Shown here piece by piece: positions 20,558 to 28,685 of a DNA stretch of 33,964 nt. Origin of the DNA: JAOTYV01 sp041557595 (GTDB lineage Bacteria > Pseudomonadota > Alphaproteobacteria > UBA8366); assembly GCA_041557595.1 (NCBI GenBank), contig JBFFGE010000022.1, positions 1 through 33,964 on the forward strand, read 5' to 3'. The position numbers and the translations under genes are program-made. The notes beneath the pieces are model-generated. The model was given only the letters and a program-made list of their open reading frames with translations, did no database searches and was not told where the DNA came from. Position 1 is the stretch's first letter. Every line of letters starts with the position of its first letter.

Positions 20558-21805
20558 TCAATGCCACAGCGCCGTGCGCCACTTGAACCCGATCAGCGCG
20601 GTGAAGGCGATCCCGACGATACAATAGGCGGTGATGGTGGCCGAATAGCCGATCCAGCCGATAAACACGCCGGATCCCATCAATCCCAGGGGCAGGCCGT
20701 AGATCGCGAGGGCGCGAACGCCCATGATCCGGCCCCTGTATTCGGCCGCCACCGTGCCGAGCAAGGCGGCCGACATGGAGACCATCCCGGCGCCTTGGGC
20801 GAGCCCGATCAGGACCAGCGTCGGGGCGCCCGCCGCCTGCGTTGTGAACTGTCCCAGCGCCATCAGAAGCGCATACCAAATGGATATGTAGATCAGCATG
20901 AACCGGGCCGGGCGCCGCGGCCCGCCGGTCCACGCCATCAGGAGCGAGGCGAGCAGCGCGCCGCCCGCATATCCTGCGATAAGCTGGCCAAGGCCGTTCT
21001 CGTCCAGCATGTAGACGTCCTTGGCGATGTACGGCAGGAGCCCGTGCGACAACGGGTAGGCGGTGAGGTTGACGAGGAAGGCGAGGCACATGATTGCGAG
21101 GACGCGCGGGGTATTCCAGACATAGGCGATCCCGACGCGCATCTCGCGCCAGAATGAGGGGCGGGCGAAACTTCCATCCGCGGCTTGCTCGGTCGGATCG
21201 GGTGTCGGGCGAACATTGGAGACACCGAGCGTAAACAGGAAGCTCGCCGCGTAAAACGCGGTCACCACGACATAGGCCGCACCGATGCCGAGCATCGAAA
21301 ATAGCCCGGCGCCCGCGTGGGCGCCGGCGATCCGGGCTGAATCCTGTGTGGTGCGCGACAGGCCGAGGGCATTCATCAGACGGCCCGGCGGCATCGTGTC
21401 GCCGATCAGCGAATTGCGCATCACCAGGTCGGACGGGCGCCCCAAGCCGACCAGCGCCGCGACGGTGAAAACCAGATACGGGGAAAGGTGATCGGTCAGC
21501 CCCGCCGTCATGATCACCGCCGCCATCGCTGTGTAAAACGCCCGCATGATGCACAACATGACGCGCCGGCCGACCTTGTCGGCGACGAGTCCGAGCATCG
21601 GCGCGATCAGGGTGCCGAGAAACTGCAGCGATCCGAAAATCGTCAAAAGGATCACGGATTCGGTTTGGACGAGCACATACCAGCCGAGGATGAGCGTTTC
21701 CATTTCGAACGCCCAGGAGGTCGCCAGATCGGCGGGCCACTGAAACCGGTAGCTGCGAACCTTGAAGGGGGCCAGGAACGATGCGGCGCCGTTTTTTTTT
21801 GTCAA
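20558..21805 (-). CDS. MFS transporter (EntS/MFS_3-like)
   Basis: The 415-residue protein has about twelve hydrophobic segments and the short MFS loop motif ADKVGRRV after the second segment (near residue 75). It resembles the EntS/transmembrane-effector branch of exporters. The substrate is unknown. The start is doubtful: no ATG or GTG exists between the upstream stop and the first membrane segment, so a TTG at 21805, directly before a run of nine A residues, is used, and it has no good ribosome site. Repeat copy 3 lies 40 bases upstream and may have replaced the original 5' region. A frameshift in the A9 run or an altered start would not be surprising. The gene follows TauD on the same strand. 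Confidence 0.8.
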   Translation of the reverse strand: MTKKNGAASFLAPFKVRSYRFQWPADLATSWAFEMETLILGWYVLVQTESVILLTIFGSLQFLGTLIAPMLGLVADKVGRRVMLCIMRAFYTAMAAVIMTAGLTDHLSPYLVFTVAALVGLGRPSDLVMRNSLIGDTMPPGRLMNALGLSRTTQDSARIAGAHAGAGLFSMLGIGAAYVVVTAFYAASFLFTLGVSNVRPTPDPTEQAADGSFARPSFWREMRVGIAYVWNTPRVLAIMCLAFLVNLTAYPLSHGLLPYIAKDVYMLDENGLGQLIAGYAGGALLASLLMAWTGGPRRPARFMLIYISIWYALLMALGQFTTQAAGAPTLVLIGLAQGAGMVSMSAALLGTVAAEYRGRIMGVRALAIYGLPLGLMGSGVFIGWIGYSATITAYCIVGIAFTALIGFKWRTALWH

Positions 21806-21843
21806 AGCGTGTTTGCCGCCGTTTTTGTTGCCGTGTCCGGCGC

Positions 21844-21917
21844 CAGATCAACCGGCCTTTAATTGGAATCAATTAAAGGCAGAAAAGTCGATCGATTTTA
21901 TAAAGATAGAGTAGCTT
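21844..21917 (-). repeat. CTAG-type palindromic element, copy 3 (partial)
   Basis: This partial element has the first hairpin B arm (21846-21865) intact and the second arm decayed (GCAGAAAAGTCGATC), then the linker and only the first edge of hairpin A (GAGTAGCTT). It is in the B-to-A orientation. Its right end at 21917 runs into the TauD coding frame and supplies the last five residues (ATLSL) and the TAA at 21898-21900. Confidence 0.85.
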
Positions 21918-22794
21918 GCGTTACGGTCGGTGCATCGCCGGCAATCGTGGTCCGGCGCATGTCGCGGATTTCGGTCGTGTCGTTGAACCGCCGCACCCGG
22001 TGCATGGTCTGCCGATTGTCCCAGATGACCAGATCGTGCGGGCGCCACCGATGGACATGGACGAATTCCGGTTTGGTCGCGTCTTCCATCAGGTCGCGCA
22101 GGAAGATCCGCGCTTCGGGCATCGGCCAACCGACGATCGTGCCTGCATGTGCGGAGAGATAGAGCGACTTCCGTCCCGTTACCGGGTGCGTCCGAACCAG
22201 TCTTTGGCGCACAGGCTTGAAGTTCGCTTTCTCTTCATCGGTCAGTTCGTCGAATCCGAGCAGCCCGCGTGAATAGATTAGCGAGTGCTCGCACACCAGA
22301 TCCTCGATTTCCGCCTTTGTCGCGTCGTCCAGCGCGTCGTACGCGGCCCGCATATCGGCGAATTCGGTATTGCCGCCGGTCGCGGGTATGGCGCGCGCCG
22401 AGAGCAGGGAATATTTGGCGGGGATTGCCCGAAACGAGCTGTCGGAATGCCATAAACGGTTGCCGAGATTGAACATGCGGTGGCGATCCTCGCGGTCGAA
22501 GACGCGATTGTCGCGGTTGAGGTTGGAGACGTCCGCGAGCTCCGGCGCCAGCCGGCGGTCCTCGGGCTTGGTGATGTTGCTGGCGGCGCCGGGCAGCTCG
22601 AGTTCGCCGAAATTCCGGCTGAAGTCGGTCTGTTGTGCGTCCGTGATGTCCTGATCGTGAAAGATCAGCACGCCGTACCGGTCCATGCCGGCGTCGATCG
22701 CCGCAACCTCGTCCGCGGTGAGCGGACGTTTCAGGTCGACACCGTCGACCTCGCCGGCGAAGACCGGATGAAGCTGACGAATATTTACTGTCAT
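21898..22794 (-). CDS. TauD/TfdA-family Fe(II)/2-oxoglutarate dioxygenase, first copy
   Basis: This 298-residue oxygenase has the facial triad of the TauD/TfdA family: H116 and D118 in LWHSDSSF, H265 in TMHRVRRF, and 2-oxoglutarate-binding arginines near residue 280. Such enzymes hydroxylate small acids, ethers or sulfonates with loss of CO2 and succinate formation; the substrate here is unknown. The ATG at 22794 follows GGAGAG and is preferred to the longer open frame. The C terminus ends inside a repeat element. It lies 105 bases downstream of a class III CoA-transferase on the same strand, and a second TauD/CoA-transferase pairing occurs at 31613-33827. Confidence 0.9.
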   Translation of the reverse strand: MTVNIRQLHPVFAGEVDGVDLKRPLTADEVAAIDAGMDRYGVLIFHDQDITDAQQTDFSRNFGELELPGAASNITKPEDRRLAPELADVSNLNRDNRVFDREDRHRMFNLGNRLWHSDSSFRAIPAKYSLLSARAIPATGGNTEFADMRAAYDALDDATKAEIEDLVCEHSLIYSRGLLGFDELTDEEKANFKPVRQRLVRTHPVTGRKSLYLSAHAGTIVGWPMPEARIFLRDLMEDATKPEFVHVHRWRPHDLVIWDNRQTMHRVRRFNDTTEIRDMRRTTIAGDAPTVTQATLSL

Positions 22795-22899
22795 GGGCTG
22801 CTCTCCAGCAAGGATGCGCCGCCGCCGATACACCCGGACGCGGCGCTCCCGAGTATATCGCGTTTTAAAGTCGCGCGAAAATGCGGCGCGCAAGGATTA

Positions 22900-24120
22900 T
22901 CACTTGGTCCCGACAGTCCGGTTCTTTGGGCCATCGACCGCGGCGCCGCTCTCGATGAGTTGCTCGATGGCGTCGGCGCCGTAGCCGAGTTCGGTCAGGA
23001 TGGCGCGGGTGTGTTCGGCGAAGCGCGGCGGCGGCCGGCGGATTTCGGCGGGTGTCCGGGCGAGCGTGACAGGCGGGTTCATCAGTCGGAGCCGCCCTTC
23101 GGTCGGGTGGTCGACCTCGTGCCAGAATCCGACATCCGCCAAATGCGGGTCGGCGACCACGTCTTCGAGCCTGGCGATCGGCATGCAGGCGACGCCCGCG
23201 CCGGCCAGAACCTCGACCCATTCGGCGGTCGTCCGCTCGGCAAACAGACCGTCCAGTATCTCCATCACCTGCGGCAAGTATTTTTTTCGCGACTCCCGGG
23301 TCGCCAGGATCGGATTTTCCCAAAGATCCTCCCGGCCGATGGTGGTGAGCAACGCCCGCCATTGCTTGTCGCTTCCGACAAGGGCGCAGAGATGCCCGTC
23401 CTTGGTGGCGTGCGGCCAGCGCAGCGGGGTGGCGTGCCGTTCCGATCCGACACGGCCCTTCGCGGGCACGAAACTCTCGCCCCAGAGATGTTCCAGCATG
23501 GTGAAGGACACCATGCTTTCGAACATTTGCACCTCGACCTCTTGCCCTTCGCCGGTGGCCTGGCGGTGGTACAGCGCGGCGAGAATTGTGTAGGCGGCGA
23601 ACAGTCCGGTCGTCTTGTCCGCGATCAGCGACGGCATATAGCGCGCGGGCTTGTCGCCGAAGGCTTCGAGCGCAACCAGGCCTGCCGCCCCTTGAATGAC
23701 ATCGTCATAGGCGGGGCGGCCCGCATAGCGGCCGCCCCGGCCGAAACCCCAGATGTTGCAATACACGATGTCCGGTTTCAGGCGTCGCACGTTTTGGTAG
23801 TCGAATTTCAACCGTTCGAGCGGGTCCTGACGCATGTTGTGCAGGAAGACGTCGGCGTCCCGCACCAACTTTCTCAACGCCTCGGCGCCGTCCTCGGTTT
23901 TAAGGTTCAACCCGATGGAGCGCTTGTTCCGGTTGATGTGCATGAAGTTGGACGACATGTCCGAATTTTTCGATGGTCCGGTCAGGCGGGTCTGGTCGCC
24001 GTTCGGCGCCTCCACCTTGATCACATCCGCGCCCATGTCGCCCAGGAGCTGGCTGGCGTATGGGCCGGTATAGACCGTCGTTACGTCGACAATGCGAATT
24101 CCATCAAGCGGTCCGGGCAT
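22900..24120 (-). CDS. CaiB/BaiF class III CoA-transferase, first copy
   Basis: The 406-residue protein is a full-length class III (CaiB/BaiF) CoA-transferase, which moves CoA between carboxylic acids through an aspartyl-CoA intermediate. It has the N-terminal LDGIRIVDVT and GADVIKVE strands, the NRNKRSI block and the GRPAYDDVIQG segment with the expected catalytic Asp (D139). The ATG at 24120 follows AGGAG at ten bases; the longer frame upstream has no family similarity. The donor and acceptor cannot be told. It heads a minus-strand unit with the TauD gene and diverges from the DUF35/thiolase unit over a 194-base gap. Confidence 0.93.
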   Translation of the reverse strand: MPGPLDGIRIVDVTTVYTGPYASQLLGDMGADVIKVEAPNGDQTRLTGPSKNSDMSSNFMHINRNKRSIGLNLKTEDGAEALRKLVRDADVFLHNMRQDPLERLKFDYQNVRRLKPDIVYCNIWGFGRGGRYAGRPAYDDVIQGAAGLVALEAFGDKPARYMPSLIADKTTGLFAAYTILAALYHRQATGEGQEVEVQMFESMVSFTMLEHLWGESFVPAKGRVGSERHATPLRWPHATKDGHLCALVGSDKQWRALLTTIGREDLWENPILATRESRKKYLPQVMEILDGLFAERTTAEWVEVLAGAGVACMPIARLEDVVADPHLADVGFWHEVDHPTEGRLRLMNPPVTLARTPAEIRRPPPRFAEHTRAILTELGYGADAIEQLIESGAAVDGPKNRTVGTK

Positions 24121-24314
24121 CCAAATCTGACTCCTGTTTTGGTCGAAAGAATGGTTCGGTACGCATCGTCGACGCGTCGATCCTTTGTGGCAAGGGCTGG
24201 CGACGTGACAAGCGCCCCCAGAATATGGATCATAGAGCAAGCTGCCGCGGCGTGACCACGCTGCCGCCCTCGGGCGCAAGGCTGCACCGCAACAGGTAAC
24301 CAGGAAGGACCGCC

Positions 24315-24731
24315 GTGGAACCGCAACGACCGCTACCAACCCCGATGACGCCGGAAGCCATGCCCTATTGGGACGGGCTCAAGGAAAACAAGCTCATGTT
24401 GCCGAAATGCGGTGATTGCAATAAGGCGTTTTTCTATCCGCGCATCGCGTGTCCGCATTGTCATTCGCGCAATATCGGTTGGATCCAGGCGAGCGGCAAA
24501 GGCACGCTCTATTCGTTCGAGATCGCGCACCGGGCGCTCAATCCGAAGTTCAAGATCGAACCGCCGTACATCCTGGCGATGATCGAGCTCGAGGAAGGCC
24601 CGCGCATGATGTCGAACCTGATCAACATCGATGCCGACCCGGCCGTCTTGAAATGCGACATGCCGGTCGAAGTGGTGTTCGAAAAACAGACCGACGACGT
24701 CACCCTCCCGCTCTTCCAGCCGGCGAAATAG
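24315..24731 (+). CDS. Zn-ribbon OB-fold acyl-CoA-associated protein (DUF35)
   Basis: This 138-residue protein has an N-terminal helix followed by a rubredoxin-like zinc ribbon (C32-GD-C35 and C46-PH-C49) and an OB fold (about residues 55-130). This is the two-domain plan of DUF35 proteins that partner thiolase-like enzymes. The start is GTG at 24315 with AGGAAGGA six bases before it. The gene is followed 54 bases later by a thiolase-family gene, the normal partner. In characterised pairs, such as the ChsH2 DUF35 domain with Ltp2, the DUF35 part is needed for retro-aldol activity and acyl-CoA binding. Confidence 0.9.
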   Translation: MEPQRPLPTPMTPEAMPYWDGLKENKLMLPKCGDCNKAFFYPRIACPHCHSRNIGWIQASGKGTLYSFEIAHRALNPKFKIEPPYILAMIELEEGPRMMSNLINIDADPAVLKCDMPVEVVFEKQTDDVTLPLFQPAK

Positions 24732-24785
24732 CGCCGCAGCCGGGGCGATCGAGAATTTTGGCAACACGAGTTTTGAGTGAGGGAC

Positions 24786-25931
24786 ATGAAAGAATTATCA
24801 AACAGCGCGTGCATCGTCGGCGTCGATGAATCGGATGAAATCGGCACATTGCCGGGCAAGAGCCAGCTAACGCTCCATCTGGAGGCGATCCACAATGCGG
24901 TCGCGGATGCCGGTCTGAAAATTTCGGATGTGGATGGCATTTTCACCGCGGGACAACATTCGCCGGCCTTGTTGGGCGAGGCGCTCGACATCACGCCGCG
25001 CTATGTCGACGGCACCTCGGTGGGGGGGTGTTCCTTTATCATCATGGTGGGCCACGCGATGGTGGCGCTGCATCACGGGCTCTGCGATGTCGCGGTGATC
25101 TCCCATGGGGAGAGCGGCCGCTCCGGCACCGGCGTGACGCGCGCGCGCGACACCAGCCTGAGCGGGCAATTCGAAATGCCCTACGGCTTCGGCGGCGCAC
25201 CGACATATTTCGGCATGCTGACGACCCGCCACATGCACGAATACGGCACGACGCTGGAACAATGGGCGCAGGTCGCGGTATCGACCCGCGCCTGGGCCGC
25301 CCTGAACCCGAAGGCGAAGTTCCGCGACCCGCTGACGATCGAGGACGTGCTGAATTCCCGGCCGATGTTCTATCCGTTCAACTTGCTGAACATCTGTCTG
25401 GTGACCGATGCCGGCGGGGCGGTGGTCATGACGCGGGCCGATCGGGCCAAGGATTGCGCCAAGAAACCGGTCTACGTACGCGGCGCGGGCGAGGCGACCG
25501 AACACGTCATGGTCACCCACATGCTGGACATCCCGCGCAGCACGGCGACCCGCATGTCAGGCGACAAGGCGTTCAAGATGGCCGGCGTCTCGCATGGCGA
25601 TTTCGACCACATCATGCTGTATGACGCCTTCACCTCGGGTCCGCCGATCATGCTGGAAGCGCTCGGCTTCTGCGAACCCGGCGAGGGCGTGTCGTTCTTC
25701 GAAGACGGTAAGTCGACGCCCGGCGGCTCGTTGCCGATCAACACCAATGGCGGCGGCCTGTCCTATACCCATTCGGGCATGTACGGCATCTTTCCGCTGA
25801 TCGAGGCGGCGCGGCAATTGCGCGGCGAATGCGGCGACCGGCAGGTACCGAACGCCAAACTCTCGCTGGTCAATGGCATGGGCGGCATGCTGTCCGCCGC
25901 CGGCACGGTTGTGCTGTCGAACGAAACCTAG
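24786..25931 (+). CDS. Thiolase-superfamily lipid-transfer-type protein
   Basis: The 381-residue protein belongs to the SCP2/Ltp-type thiolase group. A cysteine is kept at the nucleophile position (C82 in GGCSF). The usual thiolase His region reads LYDAF (Y279), and the C-terminal block is NGGGLSYTHSG (Y327, H329). With the DUF35 gene just upstream this suggests acyl-CoA C-C bond cleavage, either thiolytic or retro-aldol as in Ltp2. The ATG at 24786 is chosen over an in-frame GTG at 24777 because the GAGTGAGGG before it is a good ribosome site. The TAG stop at 25929-25931 overlaps the CTAG edge of repeat copy 4. Confidence 0.88.
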   Translation: MKELSNSACIVGVDESDEIGTLPGKSQLTLHLEAIHNAVADAGLKISDVDGIFTAGQHSPALLGEALDITPRYVDGTSVGGCSFIIMVGHAMVALHHGLCDVAVISHGESGRSGTGVTRARDTSLSGQFEMPYGFGGAPTYFGMLTTRHMHEYGTTLEQWAQVAVSTRAWAALNPKAKFRDPLTIEDVLNSRPMFYPFNLLNICLVTDAGGAVVMTRADRAKDCAKKPVYVRGAGEATEHVMVTHMLDIPRSTATRMSGDKAFKMAGVSHGDFDHIMLYDAFTSGPPIMLEALGFCEPGEGVSFFEDGKSTPGGSLPINTNGGGLSYTHSGMYGIFPLIEAARQLRGECGDRQVPNAKLSLVNGMGGMLSAAGTVVLSNET

Positions 25932-26034
25932 AGCAGCGTGCGCCCAATTGGGCGCACGTAAGCTGCTCTATCATTATAGAATCGATCAACTTTTCTGCCT
26001 TTCATTGAGTGCAATTAAAGGCAGGTAGATCTAG
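25928..26034 (+). repeat. CTAG-type palindromic element, copy 4 (full length)
   Basis: A full 107-base copy bounded by CTAG on both sides. Hairpin A (25931-25968) has a perfect 22-base palindromic core at 25937-25958 inside GAGCAG/CTGCTC arms. Hairpin B (25984-26031) is partly decayed. It is in the A-to-B orientation, and its first CTAG overlaps the stop codon of the thiolase gene. Confidence 0.93.
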
Positions 26035-26102
26035 GCGGAAGCTAGAGGACATAGAGCCGAGGCTCATCGAGCACCCGGCCGATAGAGGGAAGGAGCACGA
26101 TA

Positions 26103-27023
26103 ATGGGCATGTTGGATGGCCGGGTGGCGATTTGCACCGGTTCCGGCCGGGGCGTTGGCGCCGCGGTCGCAAAGATGATGGCCGCAAACGGCGCCAGTGT
26201 GATCGTCAACGATCCGGGCGTGGGCGGCGGCGGCGAGGGCGGCGAACACGGACCCGCCGAGCAGATCGTCGAAGAGATCAAGGCGGCCGGCGGCAAGGCC
26301 GCGCCGAATTTCGGGTCCGTCGCCAAATTCGAGGATTGCCTGGCTATGGTGCAGCAGGCGCGCGATGAATTCGGCGGCTTGCATATTCTGTTCAACCCGG
26401 CGGGTATCCTGCGCGACCGCATGTTCCACAAGATGTCGCCGGATGATTGGCAGGCGGTGATGGACGTCCACTTGACCGGCCATTTCAATCTTGCCCGTTC
26501 GGCGATCAACCTGTTTCGCGAGCAGGAGTATGGCCGCATCATCATGGTCAGTTCGACATCGGGTTTGCTCGGCAATATCGGCCAGGCGAATTACGGTGCC
26601 GCCAAGATGGGCATCGCCAATTTGTCGCTCGTCGTGGCGAAGGAAAACGGCCGAAAGGGAATCACCAGCAACGTCATCTGCCCGTCGGCCGATACGCGAA
26701 TGACCCGGTCGGTTCCGACTCCGAAGGATCCGCAAGCCGCCGCGATCCGGGAAGAACGGCTGCAAAAGAGCCCGGCCGATGCCATCGCGCCGCTCTGCAC
26801 TTTTCTCGCATCCGAGGGCGCGGATTATGTCAACGGCCAGATTTTCCATCAGCGAGGCGCGGAATTGTCGCTCTATAGCCAGCCTCGCCCGGTGCGCATG
26901 GTCCACCGCAATGGCGGCTGGACGCCGGAATCGATCAAGGAGGTCGCAATGCCGTCGCTTGCGGCGGATTTTTCCGAATTCGTCACCTCGCGTGAAGTGC
27001 ATCCGGGAATGCCGCTCGACTGA
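26103..27023 (+). CDS. SDR-family oxidoreductase (MFE-2-like)
   Basis: This 306-residue short-chain dehydrogenase has the cofactor loop TGSGRGVG (12-19), NPAG in place of the usual NNAG, a serine at about 150 and the YxxxK pair Y164/K168. The glycine-rich insert after VNDPG resembles the dehydrogenase part of multifunctional beta-oxidation enzymes, so a 3-hydroxyacyl-CoA substrate is plausible but unproven. The ATG at 26103 follows AAGGAG; another ATG two codons later is possible. It is followed after 63 bases by a crotonase-family gene. Repeats 4 and 5 enclose this pair. Confidence 0.9.
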   Translation: MGMLDGRVAICTGSGRGVGAAVAKMMAANGASVIVNDPGVGGGGEGGEHGPAEQIVEEIKAAGGKAAPNFGSVAKFEDCLAMVQQARDEFGGLHILFNPAGILRDRMFHKMSPDDWQAVMDVHLTGHFNLARSAINLFREQEYGRIIMVSSTSGLLGNIGQANYGAAKMGIANLSLVVAKENGRKGITSNVICPSADTRMTRSVPTPKDPQAAAIREERLQKSPADAIAPLCTFLASEGADYVNGQIFHQRGAELSLYSQPRPVRMVHRNGGWTPESIKEVAMPSLAADFSEFVTSREVHPGMPLD

Positions 27024-27086
27024 GCGCGGGCGCCGGGCCGACATTCCAAAACGCCTCACCAGAAATTCAACAGGGAGCGCCTCTCC

Positions 27087-27875
27087 ATGACGGAAAAACT
27101 GCTTTTCGACGTGTCGGACAAAATCGCCACGATTACCTTCAACAACCCGGATAAGCTGAACGCCTTCACCCGGGAAATGCTCGTCGCCTATGTCGAGCGT
27201 CTCGAGGAATGCCGGACCCGCGACGACGTCTGGGCCATTATCATCACCGGCGCGGGACGGGGATTCTGCTCCGGCGGCGATACCGGCCGAATGGGAACCG
27301 ACCGGCCGCCGACGGCGCTGGAAACCAAATCCGGTCTGTGGGACATGGTGCAGCGCATCTCACTCAAGATGCAGGATATCGACAAGCCGATCATCGCCGC
27401 GGTCAACGGCGTCGCGGTGGGCGCCGGCATGGATATGTCGCTGCATGCGGATTTGCGCATTGCCGCCGAAAGCGCGCGGTTTGCCGAAACCTATGTCCGC
27501 GTGGGGCTGGTGCCGGGCAATGGCGGGTTCTGGTTCCTGCCGCGCATCATCGGGGTTCCGCGGGCGCTGGAAATGCTGTGGAGCGCGGATTTCGTCTCCG
27601 CCGAGGAAGCGCTGCGAATCGGCCTGGTCAACAAGGTGGTGCCGGACGACAAGCTGATGGAGGAAACCCGCGCCTATGTGTCGCGGCTGGTGAATTCGTC
27701 GCCGATTTCGGTGCGCCTGATCAAGCGGTCGATGTATGCCGGGCTCAACATGGATTTGCGCAGCGCGCTCGACATGATCTCGTCGCATATGACGCTGGCC
27801 CGCTCGAGCGAGGACCATAAGGAATCGATCGCGGCGTGGCGCGAAAAGCGGCCGGGCAATTTCAAGAATCAGTAG
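27087..27875 (+). CDS. Enoyl-CoA hydratase/isomerase (crotonase) family protein
   Basis: The 262-residue crotonase-fold protein has the oxyanion-hole segment FCSGGD (60-65), AAVNGVAVGAGMD (104-116) and LVPGNGGFWFLPR. Of the two glutamates of classical hydratases, the second is kept (E162 in ALEMLW) but the first position aligns with Y136 in FAETYVRVG. It may therefore be an isomerase, hydrolase or hydratase variant rather than a standard enoyl-CoA hydratase. The ATG at 27087 has GGGAG upstream. It follows the SDR on the same strand and is probably co-transcribed with it. Confidence 0.9.
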   Translation: MTEKLLFDVSDKIATITFNNPDKLNAFTREMLVAYVERLEECRTRDDVWAIIITGAGRGFCSGGDTGRMGTDRPPTALETKSGLWDMVQRISLKMQDIDKPIIAAVNGVAVGAGMDMSLHADLRIAAESARFAETYVRVGLVPGNGGFWFLPRIIGVPRALEMLWSADFVSAEEALRIGLVNKVVPDDKLMEETRAYVSRLVNSSPISVRLIKRSMYAGLNMDLRSALDMISSHMTLARSSEDHKESIAAWREKRPGNFKNQ

Positions 27876-27896
27876 CGGACATCGCCCGGTCGACGG

Positions 27897-27999
27897 CTAG
27901 ATCAACCTGCCTTTAATTGGAATCAATTAAAGGCAGGTTGATCGATTCTATAAGGATAGAGCAGCTTATGTGCGCCCGAATGGGCGCACGCTGCTCTAG
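27897..27999 (-). repeat. CTAG-type palindromic element, copy 5 (full length)
   Basis: This is the best-preserved copy: 103 bases with CTAG at both ends (27897-27900 and 27996-27999). Hairpin B (27900-27943) has two perfect 20-base arms with a GAAT loop. The linker CGATTCTATAAGGATA leads to hairpin A (27959-27996) with GTGCGCCC/GGGCGCAC inner arms. It is in the B-to-A orientation, between the convergent crotonase-family and DUF6064 genes. Confidence 0.95.
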
Positions 28000-28016
28000 G
28001 CGCAAGCAGATGCCGT

Positions 28017-28679
28017 TCACCCCGTTTTGCCGCGCGGCGTCCCATGATTTCTCCATATTGCCAGTCCAAGCCCGGCGACGCCTGCAATGGGCAGGGCGAT
28101 ATCCTCGGGAATATTGAGCAGCCACGACGCGGTGCCGCCGACGAGGGACCAAAGCACCGGGATCGCCATTAGTGACAGCGGGACACGGTGCGCGGTCAGG
28201 AGCAATAAGCCGATCGTGAAAATCGTGGTCGGAACGGGGGTGACGCCGAACATCGGGGCACGTGGCCAGACATGTCCCGCAAGAAGGCCCAGCAGCGGGT
28301 AGATCGCCATGGCGAAAAGGGCGAATCCCAGGCCGATCCATCCGGCTGGATCACCGCGAAACCGGAAGTCGAGGCGTCCGCGCACCACGCCGGTCCAGGC
28401 GAGCAGCAACCCCTGGACGATGAAAACTACGCCGAATACGGGCGCGGCGAAGTTGATCGTGGCGAAAAACACGAAGTGGTAGACGACGCCGATCCAAAGC
28501 CAGAATCCGGCCAGAACGGCGGCGACGAGCCTGCCGGCGACGCGGCCCGGTCGCAGGGTCAGAAATACCGCGAGCACACCCAAAGCATAGGCGACGATCT
28601 GCAGGGGCCAGATGGCGGTGTTGTACTGCTCGAACAGCGAAAGAAACACCTCCGGCGTAAAGGCCAGCATACGGCTCAT
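28017..28679 (-). CDS. DUF6064-family membrane protein
   Basis: The 220-residue protein is almost wholly hydrophobic with about six or seven membrane segments and resembles the DUF6064 family by its N-terminal FTPEVFLSLFEQYN and WPLQIVAY pattern. Function is unknown. The ATG at 28679 is six bases past the stop of the aldo-keto reductase gene, so they are probably co-transcribed. An internal ATG at 28670 is a possible alternative start. The gene ends 17 bases past repeat copy 5. Confidence 0.8.
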   Translation of the reverse strand: MSRMLAFTPEVFLSLFEQYNTAIWPLQIVAYALGVLAVFLTLRPGRVAGRLVAAVLAGFWLWIGVVYHFVFFATINFAAPVFGVVFIVQGLLLAWTGVVRGRLDFRFRGDPAGWIGLGFALFAMAIYPLLGLLAGHVWPRAPMFGVTPVPTTIFTIGLLLLTAHRVPLSLMAIPVLWSLVGGTASWLLNIPEDIALPIAGVAGLGLAIWRNHGTPRGKTG

Positions 28680-28685
28680 GGCCGG

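Noticed and set aside
20520..21872. 450-codon frame overlapping the MFS gene in another phase
   Set aside because: It lacks membrane segments and MFS motifs, and starts with TTG inside repeat copy 3. It remains relevant only if the A9 run is frameshifted.
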